A DNA stretch of 64,000 nt from Microvirga flavescens (GTDB lineage Bacteria; Pseudomonadota; Alphaproteobacteria; Rhizobiales; Beijerinckiaceae): contig NZ_QMKH01000001.1 in the NCBI RefSeq assembly GCF_003290125.1, positions 124,001-188,000 of the forward strand, written 5' to 3'. The position numbers were made by a program, and so were the translations under genes. Below the pieces are notes generated by a model. The model ran no database searches. It had not been told where the DNA came from and was given only the letters and a program-made list of their open reading frames with translations. Positions within the stretch are counted from its first letter, which is position 1; the number at the start of each line of letters is the position of its first letter. This document shows positions 18,651 through 26,790 of the stretch, in pieces.

Positions 18651-19309
18651 TCGCGGATCCGGAGAGCTTCATCCGCAGCCAAACGCGGCTCAGGCCCGTG
18701 CCGCATGCCCCGGAGATCAGCCTGTACGTCGCCGACGAGGCCACCGAACTGTGGCAGAAGACCGAGGAAGAGCTGGGGCAGATCGGCCTTCCCCCGCCTT
18801 TCTGGGCCTTCGCCTGGGCCGGCGGTCAGGCGCTCGCGCGCTACGTTCTCGACCATCCGGAAACCGTTGAGGGACGCCGCGTGCTCGATTTCGCGTCCGG
18901 GTCCGGGCTCGTGGCGATTGCCGCCGCGAAAGCGGGGGCGGCGGAAGTCGTCGCCTGCGAGATCGACCCGTTCGCTCTCACCGCCATCCGCCTGAATGCC
19001 GAGGCAAACGGCGTGCATCTTTCGAGCGACGACAGCGACCTGATCGGGCAGGATCGCGGTTGGGACACGGTTATTGCCGGCGACATCTGCTATGAGCGCG
19101 ATCTTGCCGGGCGGGTGATCGACTGGCTTTTCGCCCTTCGCCGGCGCGGGGCGAGCGTGCTGATCGGCGATCCGGGCCGCAGCTACCTTCCCAAGGAGCG
19201 GCTGGAGCCGCTGGCCCTCTACGAAGTCCCGGTCACCCGGGCCCTCGAGGATGCGGAAATCAAGCGGACGAGCGTCTGGCGATTCAAGGAAACCACGGGC
19301 GTTCTCTGA
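18647..19309 (+). CDS. Class I SAM-dependent methyltransferase (protein-lysine methyltransferase-like)
   Basis: 220 residues from ATG 18647, which overlaps the glycosyltransferase stop by four bases. SAM motif I is DFASGSGLVAIAAAKAGA, followed by VVACEIDPFAL (motif II) and the GDICYERD stretch at the motif IV position. The layout resembles the METTL20/ETFB lysine methyltransferase and nicotinamide N-methyltransferase-like group often labelled simply methyltransferase. Coupling to the glycosyltransferase suggests co-expression, but no common pathway is evident. The substrate is not known. Confidence 0.8.
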   Translation: MIADPESFIRSQTRLRPVPHAPEISLYVADEATELWQKTEEELGQIGLPPPFWAFAWAGGQALARYVLDHPETVEGRRVLDFASGSGLVAIAAAKAGAAEVVACEIDPFALTAIRLNAEANGVHLSSDDSDLIGQDRGWDTVIAGDICYERDLAGRVIDWLFALRRRGASVLIGDPGRSYLPKERLEPLALYEVPVTRALEDAEIKRTSVWRFKETTGVL

Positions 19310-19427
19310 TTTTGCGAATTTGCAATATCGATTTGATGTTTCGTTGCTTAAAACCCTCTATGAAAGGGTAGTACATTACCTATATAAACATGCGGGAAAT
19401 CGGCGCCCGTTCCGGGCCGCCCTCGAA

Positions 19428-19958
19428 ATGGTAGGCTCCATCGTGTCCAGCAATCTCGCTTATGCAGAACGCCCCCACCAGGAAGATGTTTGCGCCCATG
19501 CCGCCCGCCAGTCCGAGCGCGCCCCTCGGGCCATGGCCCAGGCCGAGGCTGTCTGCCGCTCCAACGGCGCACGGCTGACGCCGATCCGCCGCAACGTGCT
19601 GGCGGCCCTCTATAGCACCCACAAGCCGCTCGGCGCTTACGAGCTCGCCGAGATCGTGGCCCCCGGCGGGCGTCGCATCGCGCCGATCACCATTTACCGT
19701 GCCCTCGAATTTCTCATCGAACAGGGGCTGGCCCATCGGCTGGCCAGCAAGAACGCCTATGTCGCCAGCCTCAACGGCGGCGCGAAGGAGACGGCCGCGT
19801 TTCTCATTTGCGAGGATTGCGGCGGCGTCGACGAGACGATGTCGGAAGAGCTCTCCAACAGCCTGCTGAACATCCTCGGGCGGGAAAGCTTCCAGTCGCG
19901 GGAAGCGATGATCGAAATTACCGGCCGCTGCTCGCATTGCCAGAATGCAGCCCATTAG
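19428..19958 (+). CDS. zur: Fur-family transcriptional regulator, Zur-like
   Basis: 176 residues from ATG 19428; GTG 19443, with AGG upstream, is an equally possible start. It has the Fur winged-helix region (RLTPIRRNVLAALYSTHKPLGAYEL, then PITIYRALEFLIEQG) and a C-terminal dimer/metal domain. Two CxxC pairs (Cys128/131 and Cys168/171) form the structural zinc site. The short acid/His pattern and long N-terminal tail fit Zur, the zinc-uptake repressor, better than Fur or Irr. No znuABC genes are in view. The 118 bases upstream are AT-rich and contain an imperfect palindrome, GGTAGTACATTACC, at 19367-19380 that could be an autoregulatory site. Confidence 0.8.
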   Translation: MVGSIVSSNLAYAERPHQEDVCAHAARQSERAPRAMAQAEAVCRSNGARLTPIRRNVLAALYSTHKPLGAYELAEIVAPGGRRIAPITIYRALEFLIEQGLAHRLASKNAYVASLNGGAKETAAFLICEDCGGVDETMSEELSNSLLNILGRESFQSREAMIEITGRCSHCQNAAH

Positions 19959-20030
19959 CCGCGCTTGACGGACGCTTGATTAGGCTTCAGCTAAACGACG
20001 GCAGCATCCCCTGCCGTCGTGGATAGCCGT

Positions 20031-21317
20031 ATGACCTCCGTTTCCCAGAACCAGACCGTTTCCGAAGCCGACGACATCGCCGGCCCCGCGCCGCGCCACC
20101 GGACCGTGGGCGTGCGTGTGGGGGATGTGACGGTCGGCGGCGGCGCGCCGATCGTGGTCCAGTCCATGACGAACACCGACACGGCGGATGCCGATGCGAC
20201 GGTGGCGCAGGTGGCAGCGCTGGCTCAGGCCGGATCGGAACTCGTGCGCATCACCGTCGACCGGGACGAGGCGGCCGCCGCCGTACCCAAGATCCGCGAA
20301 CGGCTCGACCGGCTCGGCATCACCGTGCCGCTGGTCGGCGACTTCCACTATATCGGTCATCAGCTTCTCGCCGATCATCCGGCCTGCGCGGAGGCTCTGG
20401 CGAAGTACCGCATCAACCCCGGCAATGTCGGCTTCAAGGAAAAGAAGGACCGGCAGTTCGGCGCCATCGTCGAAATGGCGATCCGCCACGGCAAGGCGGT
20501 GCGCATCGGTGCCAACTGGGGCTCCCTCGATCAGGAGCTCCTCACCCACCTGATGAACGAGAACGCGGTCTCCGCGCGCCCGCGCGATATGCGCTGGGTC
20601 ACGCGCGAGGCGATGGTGCAATCCGCCCTTCTCTCCGCCGCCCGCGCGGAAGAAATCGGCCTTCCCCGCGACCGCATCATTCTCTCCGCCAAGGTTTCGG
20701 CGGTGCAGGACCTGATCGCCGTCTATCAGGAACTCGCCCGCCGCTCGGACTACGCCATCCACCTCGGTCTGACCGAGGCCGGCATGGGCTCCAAGGGCAT
20801 CGTCTCCTCCTCCGCCGCCATCGGCATTCTGCTCCAGCAAGGGATCGGCGACACGATCCGCTATTCGCTGACGCCCGAGCCGGGCGGGGACCGCACTGTC
20901 GAGGTGCGCACGGCGCAGGAACTGCTCCAGACGATGGGTTTTCGCACCTTCGTGCCGCTCGTCGCCGCCTGCCCCGGCTGTGGACGCACGACCTCGACCG
21001 TGTTCCAGGAACTCGCCCGCGATATCCAGACCTGGATTTCCACCTCCATGCCGGAATGGAGAAAGCAGTACCCGGGCGTCGAGGAACTCAACGTCGCCGT
21101 CATGGGCTGCATCGTGAACGGGCCCGGAGAATCCAAGCATGCCGATATCGGCATCTCGCTCCCGGGCACCGGCGAGCAGCCGACGGCACCGGTCTTCATC
21201 GACGGACGCAAAGCTGTAACCTTGCGCGGGCCGACCCTGGCGCAGGATTTCCAGAAGCTTGTTGAGGACTACATCGAAAAGCGCTTCGGGCCCGGAACCC
21301 GAAGCGCGGCGGAATAA
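20031..21317 (+). CDS. ispG: 4-hydroxy-3-methylbut-2-enyl diphosphate synthase (flavodoxin type)
   Basis: About 428 residues; ATG 20031 and the in-frame GTG at 20019 are both possible. IspG is the [4Fe-4S] enzyme that reduces MEcPP to HMBPP in the MEP isoprenoid pathway. The N-terminal TIM barrel starts with VQSMTNTDT. The cluster ligands are visible in CPGCGRT (about 314-320) and [10 protein letters not shown] (about 360). It stands 73 bases downstream of the zur-like gene. It supplies the same pathway as the ispA-like synthase at 24.5-25.5 kb. Confidence is very high. Confidence 0.97.
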   Translation: MTSVSQNQTVSEADDIAGPAPRHRTVGVRVGDVTVGGGAPIVVQSMTNTDTADADATVAQVAALAQAGSELVRITVDRDEAAAAVPKIRERLDRLGITVPLVGDFHYIGHQLLADHPACAEALAKYRINPGNVGFKEKKDRQFGAIVEMAIRHGKAVRIGANWGSLDQELLTHLMNENAVSARPRDMRWVTREAMVQSALLSAARAEEIGLPRDRIILSAKVSAVQDLIAVYQELARRSDYAIHLGLTEAGMGSKGIVSSSAAIGILLQQGIGDTIRYSLTPEPGGDRTVEVRTAQELLQTMGFRTFVPLVAACPGCGRTTSTVFQELARDIQTWISTSMPEWRKQYPGVEELNVAVMGCIVNGPGESKHADIGISLPGTGEQPTAPVFIDGRKAVTLRGPTLAQDFQKLVEDYIEKRFGPGTRSAAE

Positions 21318-21504
21318 CCTATCCGTGCCCTCGACCTTCGTGGAACTTGCGCTCAGATTCCGTTTTAAGCTCGCACGCGATATGCTAGAGACCCTGCCGC
21401 GCCGGCCCTGGGGCCGCCGCGTTCGGGGATAAGGCCTTCGCATTCGCTGGAACGCGGGCGGATCGAAGGCAGTCACGGACGCGCTCTATACACCACGAGA
21501 GATC

Positions 21505-23433
21505 ATGGCAGACCAACACGCCATCACGTCCGGGCAGGCCGACCTGGCCGCTATCGACGCCACCCCTTCGGAAACGCACACCCAAGCCGGATTCTGGACC
21601 CTGCTGATCGGTTCGATCGGCGTGGTCTACGGCGACATCGGCACGAGCCCCCTCTACGCCTTCCGCGAAGCGCTGGCGACGGCGAAGGGAGACGGCATCA
21701 TCGAGCCCATCGAGGTCTATGGCGTCACCTCGCTCATCCTCTGGGCGCTGACGCTGATCGTGACGATCAAGTACGTCATCATCCTTCTGCGCATGGACAA
21801 CAAGGGCGAGGGCGGAATGCTCTCGCTCATGGCCCTTATCCGCAAGGCGATTGGCGGCGGCACGGTCATTTTCGGCTGCGCCCTTCTCGGCGCGGCCCTG
21901 TTCTATGGCGACGCTATCATCACGCCGGCGATCTCCGTTTTGTCCGCGGTCGAAGGCCTCAAGCTCGTCACGCCCGCGCTCGATCATTACATCGTGCCGA
22001 TCACGCTCACGATCATCGTGATGCTGTTCGCGGTGCAAAGCCGCGGCACCGGCAAGGTCGCCGCCTTCTTCGGGCCTATCACGGTGATCTGGTTCATCGC
22101 GATGGCGGTGGCGGCCGTTCCGCACATCATGAACGAACCCGCCGTCTTCATGGCGTTGAATCCCTACTATGCGGTGAACTATCTCGGACATCACGGCGCC
22201 TCGGGGCTCGTCGCGCTCGGCGCTGTCTTCCTCGCCGTCACGGGCGCGGAGGCGTTGTTTGCCGATCTTGGGCATTTTGGACGCCGGCCCATTCAAGTGG
22301 CGTGGCTCGCCGTCGTCTTTCCCGCGCTGATCCTGAACTATCTCGGCCAGGCGGCTCTGATTCTCGAGAACCCCGACGCCGCCGACAATCCGTTCTTCCT
22401 GCTCGTGCCCGAATGGGGCCTGTTGCCGATGGTGCTGCTCGCGACGGCAGCGACGGTCATCGCCAGCCAGGCCGTCATCACCGGCGCTTACTCCATTTCG
22501 CGCCAGGCGGTGCAGCTCGGCCTCCTGCCGCGCCTCGAAGCACGCCACACGTCGGAATCGCATTCGGGGCAGATCTATGTGCCGAAGATCAACTGGCTGT
22601 TGCTGGTTGGCGTCATTCTGCTCGTCGTTCTGTTCCGCACCTCGGGTGCGCTGGCCTCGGCCTACGGCATTGCGGTGACAGGCACGATGATGGTCACCTC
22701 GCTCATGGCCTTCATCGTCCTGTGGCGCGTGTGGAAGTGGTCGCTGCTGGCCTCGGCGTTGGTGATGCTGCCCTTCGCGCTGATCGAGGGCATGTTCCTG
22801 GTCGCGAACCTCACGAAGGTTTTCGAGGGTGGCTATGTACCGCTGCTCCTGGCCGCCTCGCTCGTTATCCTCATGCGAACCTGGGTGAAGGGCACTCACA
22901 TTCTTTTCGAGAAGACCCGCAAGATCGACGTACCTCTCGTCGAGTTGGTCAACATGCTTGAAAAGAGCCCGCCGCATCAGGTGAAGGGCACGGCTGTGTT
23001 CCTGACGAGCGACCCGGATACCGCGCCGGCGGCTCTTCTCCATAACCTCAAGCACAACAAGGTGCTGCACGAGAAAAACGCCATTCTCACTGTGCGCAAC
23101 GTCGACGTACCGCGCGTCAGCGATGACGAGCGCGTGAAGATCGAGCATGTGGGCGATTCGTTCTGGCGCATCCAGATGACCTACGGCTACATGGACACGC
23201 CGAACATTCCGCGCGGTCTTGCGATCCTGCGCAAGCAGGGCTTCAAGTTCGACATCATGGCGACGTCGTTCTTCCTGTCCCGCCGCTCGATCAGGCCCGC
23301 GACGCGCTCCGGCATGCCGCTGTGGCAGGACAAGATCTTCATCAGCCTCGCCAAGTCCGCGAGCGACGCCACGGACTTCTTCCAGATCCCGACAGGGCGC
23401 GTCGTGGAAGTCGGCACGCAGGTCACCGTCTGA
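21505..23433 (+). CDS. kup: Low-affinity potassium transporter Kup
   Basis: 642 residues, normal for KUP/HAK/KT K+:H+ symporters of the inner membrane. The family signature [20 protein letters not shown] lies at about residues 33-52. About 12 hydrophobic helices follow up to residue ~450, then a cytosolic C-terminal domain of ~190 residues. The start ATG 21505 is preceded by GAGAGATC. It is transcribed alone after a 187-base gap from ispG. Confidence is very high; rhizobia often have several kup paralogues, so the copy number cannot be stated. Confidence 0.96.
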   Translation: MADQHAITSGQADLAAIDATPSETHTQAGFWTLLIGSIGVVYGDIGTSPLYAFREALATAKGDGIIEPIEVYGVTSLILWALTLIVTIKYVIILLRMDNKGEGGMLSLMALIRKAIGGGTVIFGCALLGAALFYGDAIITPAISVLSAVEGLKLVTPALDHYIVPITLTIIVMLFAVQSRGTGKVAAFFGPITVIWFIAMAVAAVPHIMNEPAVFMALNPYYAVNYLGHHGASGLVALGAVFLAVTGAEALFADLGHFGRRPIQVAWLAVVFPALILNYLGQAALILENPDAADNPFFLLVPEWGLLPMVLLATAATVIASQAVITGAYSISRQAVQLGLLPRLEARHTSESHSGQIYVPKINWLLLVGVILLVVLFRTSGALASAYGIAVTGTMMVTSLMAFIVLWRVWKWSLLASALVMLPFALIEGMFLVANLTKVFEGGYVPLLLAASLVILMRTWVKGTHILFEKTRKIDVPLVELVNMLEKSPPHQVKGTAVFLTSDPDTAPAALLHNLKHNKVLHEKNAILTVRNVDVPRVSDDERVKIEHVGDSFWRIQMTYGYMDTPNIPRGLAILRKQGFKFDIMATSFFLSRRSIRPATRSGMPLWQDKIFISLAKSASDATDFFQIPTGRVVEVGTQVTV

Positions 23434-23471
23434 CATTGCACTTCATGCGGCCCGCGATAAAGTCGGGCCGC

Positions 23472-24029
23472 ATGACGATCATTTCGCTCATCCGGCCCAA
23501 CATCGAGGGACTTCCCGCCTACGAGGACGCCCTGCGCCGAGGCTGGTCGCCCAACACCACGCGCAACGTGAGCGGCGAGCAGATCGCGCTGCTGGACAAG
23601 TTACGGCACGCCCCCGCGCGGTTTCTCTACGAGACTTATGAGAGCCCCACCATCCGCATGCCGGACGGCTCGGAGATGGAGCGTTTGCCCGCGCATGATT
23701 TCTGGATCAGCGACGGGGAATTTTGCGGACGCCTCAACTTCCGTTTTCTGCGCGGAACGGAGGAATTGCCGCCGCACGTTTCCGGCCATATCGGCTATTC
23801 GGTCGTGCCGTGGAAGCGCCGCCTTGGATGCGCCACGCAGGCGCTGCGCCTCGTCCTTCCCGTCGCGCGGTCGGAAGGTCTCTCGCGCGTTCTCGTCACC
23901 TGCGACGACGACAATGTCGGCTCGCAAAAAGTCATTCTCGCCAATGGCGGGGTCTTTGCCGGCGAAACGCCGCATGAAACGCGCGCCGGGCATGTGAAGC
24001 TGAACTATTGGGTGCCGACGCTGCCGTAA
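23472..24029 (+). CDS. GNAT family N-acetyltransferase
   Basis: 185 residues from ATG 23472; the in-frame ATG at 23445 is an alternative. The acetyl-CoA region HIGYSVVPWKRRLGCATQAL contains the expected beta4-loop-alpha3 pattern (V-x-x-x-R/K-x-x-G), and VLVTCDDDNVGSQKVILANGG corresponds to the C-terminal GNAT motif. Proteins of this style usually modify small molecules. Its last 25 bases overlap the tail of a convergent second GNAT gene. Substrate unknown. Confidence 0.82.
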   Translation: MTIISLIRPNIEGLPAYEDALRRGWSPNTTRNVSGEQIALLDKLRHAPARFLYETYESPTIRMPDGSEMERLPAHDFWISDGEFCGRLNFRFLRGTEELPPHVSGHIGYSVVPWKRRLGCATQALRLVLPVARSEGLSRVLVTCDDDNVGSQKVILANGGVFAGETPHETRAGHVKLNYWVPTLP

Positions 24030-24514
24030 CGCGCGACCCATTCGGGACGAAGGATCGACATCAGCAGAGCCGACACGCGCGATCCATCGGGCCGCGTATA
24101 GATCTCGCGCATGATGCCTTCCTGCTGAAAGCCCACATGGCGATAGGCGTTCTGCGCCCGCTCGTTTTGCACCAGAACGTCGAGATAGAAGCGATGCGCG
24201 TTGGTCCGCGTAAAGACCCAGGCCATCGCATCGAGAAGAAGCGTGCGGCCAACGCCGTGGCCTGGCTCGCTCACGGCGATGCGCTTGAGCAGCACATTGC
24301 CGAACGGTTCATCAAGATCGCGGATGATCGCGAAACCGGCCGAAGATCCATCCGGCTTTTCAGCGATAAGATAGGCGCTGCCCGCCTTCGCGATCTCGTG
24401 ATTGTGCTGCGCCTCGTCCCACCGCCCGATGAAAGCATCGAAACCGGGCAGGTGCTCGGTCGCCATGACGAAGGGAATATCGGCGGCGCTGCCTTCCCTC
24501 GTGCGGATCACCAT
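24005..24514 (-). CDS. GNAT family N-acetyltransferase (RimI/RimJ-like)
   Basis: 169 residues. The central region LLKRIAVSEPGHGVGRTLLLDAM carries the acetyl-CoA pyrophosphate-binding Q/RxxGxG/A pattern (here GHGVGR), and VQNERAQNAYRHVGFQQEG is the typical GNAT tail. It lies 14 bases downstream of the ispA-like gene on the same strand and is probably co-transcribed. Its 3' end overlaps the convergent GNAT by 25 bases. Substrate not determinable from sequence. Confidence 0.82.
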   Translation of the reverse strand: MVIRTREGSAADIPFVMATEHLPGFDAFIGRWDEAQHNHEIAKAGSAYLIAEKPDGSSAGFAIIRDLDEPFGNVLLKRIAVSEPGHGVGRTLLLDAMAWVFTRTNAHRFYLDVLVQNERAQNAYRHVGFQQEGIMREIYTRPDGSRVSALLMSILRPEWVARYGSVGTQ

Positions 24515-24528
24515 CGCTCACCTGTCCC

Positions 24529-25452
24529 TCATACCTGCCGCTCGACCACGAAGCGCACCGCATCGCGAAGCACGTCCGCGCGCGCACCGAAGGAGACAAG
24601 CGCCGCGTTCGCCTCATCCACGAGACGCGCGCATTCACGCCGCGCGCCCTCCATGCCCAAAAGGTCGACGAGGGTCGCCTTGCCCTTTTCCTGGTCCTTG
24701 CCGGTGCGCTTGCCGAGGGCCTCTGCGGAGGATTCGCGGTCGAGAATATCGTCGGCGACCTGAAAAGCCGCACCGAGCGCGCGGCCATAAGCCACGAGGT
24801 TCCGCCGTACGCCCGCATCGGCATGGCCGAGAATCGCGCCCGCCTCGACGGAGAAGGTGAGAATGGCGCCGGTCTTCATCATCTGCAGGCGGCGGACATC
24901 GCCTTCCGCCAGATTCGCCACGCCGTAGCGCCCTTCCGCCGCAAGATCCAGCATCTGCCCACCGACCATGCCGCCGAGGCCGGAGGCACGCGCAAGGCCA
25001 AGGACAAGCTCGGACCGGATCGCCGGATCGGCATCGACCTCGGGTGAAGCCAGGATTTCGAAGGCGAGCGTCTGCAAAGCGTCGCCCACCAGAATCGCCG
25101 TCGCCTCGTCGAAGGCCCGGTGCACGGTCGGGCGTCCGCGCCGCAGGTCGTCATCGTCCATCGAGGGGAGATCGTCGTGGACGAGGGAATAGCAATGCAG
25201 GAGTTCGACCGCGCCCCCTGCGAGCAAGGCTCCCCTGCCCTTCGCGCCCAACAGGCGCGCCGTCTCGATCGTCAAAAAGGGCCGCAGCCGCTTGCCCCCC
25301 GCCAGCACTGCATGGCGCATCGCCTCCATCAGGCGGGCTGGCCTTGCGATCTCGCCGGGACGCACTTCGTCTGATAGCAAAGCCTGGAGCGTTGTCTCGA
25401 CATTGCCCGCGGCCTCGGCCAGTCGCATCACGAAAGAGCTGTTGGATGGCAT
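24529..25452 (-). CDS. ispA: Polyprenyl synthetase, probable farnesyl diphosphate synthase
   Basis: About 307 residues from ATG 25452 (a second ATG directly precedes it at 25455). Trans-isoprenyl diphosphate synthase motifs are clear: GGKRLRP, first Asp-rich motif DDLPSMDDD, and second motif DDILD. Short-chain (C15) products are suggested by the length and by HCYSLVHDDLPSMDDDD with its two-residue insertion typical of bacterial FPP synthases. It acts in the cytosol, condensing DMAPP/IPP for quinone and hopanoid or undecaprenyl precursors. Divergent from mtgA and followed by a GNAT gene. Chain length is an inference. Confidence 0.9.
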   Translation of the reverse strand: MPSNSSFVMRLAEAAGNVETTLQALLSDEVRPGEIARPARLMEAMRHAVLAGGKRLRPFLTIETARLLGAKGRGALLAGGAVELLHCYSLVHDDLPSMDDDDLRRGRPTVHRAFDEATAILVGDALQTLAFEILASPEVDADPAIRSELVLGLARASGLGGMVGGQMLDLAAEGRYGVANLAEGDVRRLQMMKTGAILTFSVEAGAILGHADAGVRRNLVAYGRALGAAFQVADDILDRESSAEALGKRTGKDQEKGKATLVDLLGMEGARRECARLVDEANAALVSFGARADVLRDAVRFVVERQV

Positions 25453-25555
25453 CATGTTCAGCCTGAATCCGGACGAAGCCAAGCTTGCGCCCGAGGAAAG
25501 CGATATGGTGAGCCTCAAGCCCGGAGCGATCCGGGCGGAGCGGGAGAGGAAGCCC

Positions 25556-26242
25556 ATGACCGCCTCGCGCCTTCTCCGCCGCATCGTCCAGATCGGCGCA
25601 TGGGGCATTCTCTTATGGGTGGCGGCGGTGTTTTGGCTAGGCCTTTCCTACGCGCTCATCCCCCCGGTCTCGACCCTGATGCTCGGGCGCTGGCTGACCT
25701 TGCAGCCCGTCACACGCGATTTCGTTTCCCTCAAGGAGATCTCCCCTCACCTGTCGCTTGCCGTCATGACCTCGGAGGACAGCCTGTTCTGCCAGCATTC
25801 CGGGGTGGATTGGCAGGCCATCCGCGAAGTGGTGGAGGCCGCCGACGAGGACGGCCCGGCGCGCGGCGCGTCGACGATCCCCATGCAGACGGCCAAGAAT
25901 CTCTTTCTCTGGCCGGGCCGTTCCTACGTCCGAAAAGGCCTGGAACTGCCGGTCGCCCTTTACCTCGATCTGATCTGGCCGAAGACGAAGATGATGGAAA
26001 ATTATCTCAACATCGCCGAATGGGGCGATGGAATCTTCGGCGCGGAAGCCGCCGCCCGGGCCTATTTCCGCAAGTCCGTGAAGGACTTGACCCGCCGGGA
26101 GGCGGCCCTTCTCGCCACCGCCTTGCCGAACCCGCTGGTCAGGAACCCGGCCCGCCCGAGCCGGAGCCATGCGGCAAGGGCCGCGACCATTCTGGCGCGA
26201 ATGGAATCAGCCGCGCCTTACGCCGGCTGCCTGAAAGACTGA
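25556..26242 (+). CDS. mtgA: Monofunctional biosynthetic peptidoglycan transglycosylase
   Basis: 228 residues from ATG 25556, chosen because of GGGAGAGGAAG just upstream and because it gives the normal MtgA length with the membrane anchor at the N-terminus; earlier ATGs at 25454 and 25505 are in frame. GT51 enzyme that polymerises lipid II. A single helix (~11-33) anchors it, the catalytic Glu74 lies in MTSEDSLFCQHSGVDW, and GASTIPMQTAKNLFLW, KMMENYLNIAEWGDGIFG and RREAALLATALPNP are the other conserved GT51 motifs. There is no transpeptidase domain. Divergent from ispA. Confidence 0.95.
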   Translation: MTASRLLRRIVQIGAWGILLWVAAVFWLGLSYALIPPVSTLMLGRWLTLQPVTRDFVSLKEISPHLSLAVMTSEDSLFCQHSGVDWQAIREVVEAADEDGPARGASTIPMQTAKNLFLWPGRSYVRKGLELPVALYLDLIWPKTKMMENYLNIAEWGDGIFGAEAAARAYFRKSVKDLTRREAALLATALPNPLVRNPARPSRSHAARAATILARMESAAPYAGCLKD

Positions 26243-26366
26243 AACGGGGCACGGTTTGGGGCTAGATATTTGCCCAAAGACATTGTATGAGGCCCCACCT
26301 TATCAGATTGCGTATTGAGCGTTTCCCGGTTTCAACGGGTGCTCAGCCTTTGACCGGAGACGAAAA

Positions 26367-26552
26367 ATGGCCGTTCCAAAAAGAAAAACGTCGCCCTCGC
26401 GGCGCGGAATGCGTCGCTCCGCCGATGCCCTGAAAGCCCCGACCTATATCGAGGACAAGGATTCCGGCGAACTCCGTCGCCCGCATCACATCGACCTGAA
26501 GTCCGGCATGTACCGTGGCCGTCAGGTTCTGAAGGTGAAGTCGGACGCCTGA
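26367..26552 (+). CDS. rpmF: 50S ribosomal protein L32
   Basis: 61 residues beginning [18 protein letters not shown], the invariant L32 start, and with the alphaproteobacterial form that lacks the CxxC zinc ribbon. Very basic and of the expected size. It lies 124 bases downstream of mtgA, probably with its own promoter, and ends in a strong intrinsic terminator 25 bases after the stop. Confidence 0.97.
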   Translation: MAVPKRKTSPSRRGMRRSADALKAPTYIEDKDSGELRRPHHIDLKSGMYRGRQVLKVKSDA

Positions 26553-26577
26553 GAGCGGCACGATCTTTAAGATCCCG

Positions 26578-26607
26578 AAAAACCGGCGTCACAAGCGCCG
26601 GTTTTTT
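26578..26607 (+). terminator. Intrinsic terminator of rpmF
   Basis: Stem AAAAACCGGCG / CGCCGGTTTTT with a 7-base loop, ending in six Ts on the plus strand, directly after rpmF. Confidence 0.9.
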
Positions 26608-26790
26608 GTTGCCTGCGTCAGATCGGCTTCCGTTATCCCCGCTCTTCACGACCCGGACGGGCGATCCCCACTTTTCAGGATCGCAGGCGCTGATTGCCGG
26701 CTCAATTTCATCCTTCGTTAACGCTCGCCCTCGATCCTGACCCTCAATTTCAGCGGGGACAAGCCCCGCCCCAATGATTGAGGATGGGTG

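Noticed and set aside
19367-19380. GGTAGTACATTACC as a definite Zur box
   Set aside because: Only an imperfect palindrome that does not match the published alphaproteobacterial Zur consensus as I know it; noted under the gene only.
19980-21476. 498-codon minus-strand frame opposite ispG
   Set aside because: Shadow of ispG; no ribosome site and no known motif.
21385-23436. 683-codon minus-strand frame opposite kup
   Set aside because: Antisense shadow of kup: His/Arg/Asp-rich low-complexity product with no recognisable domain.
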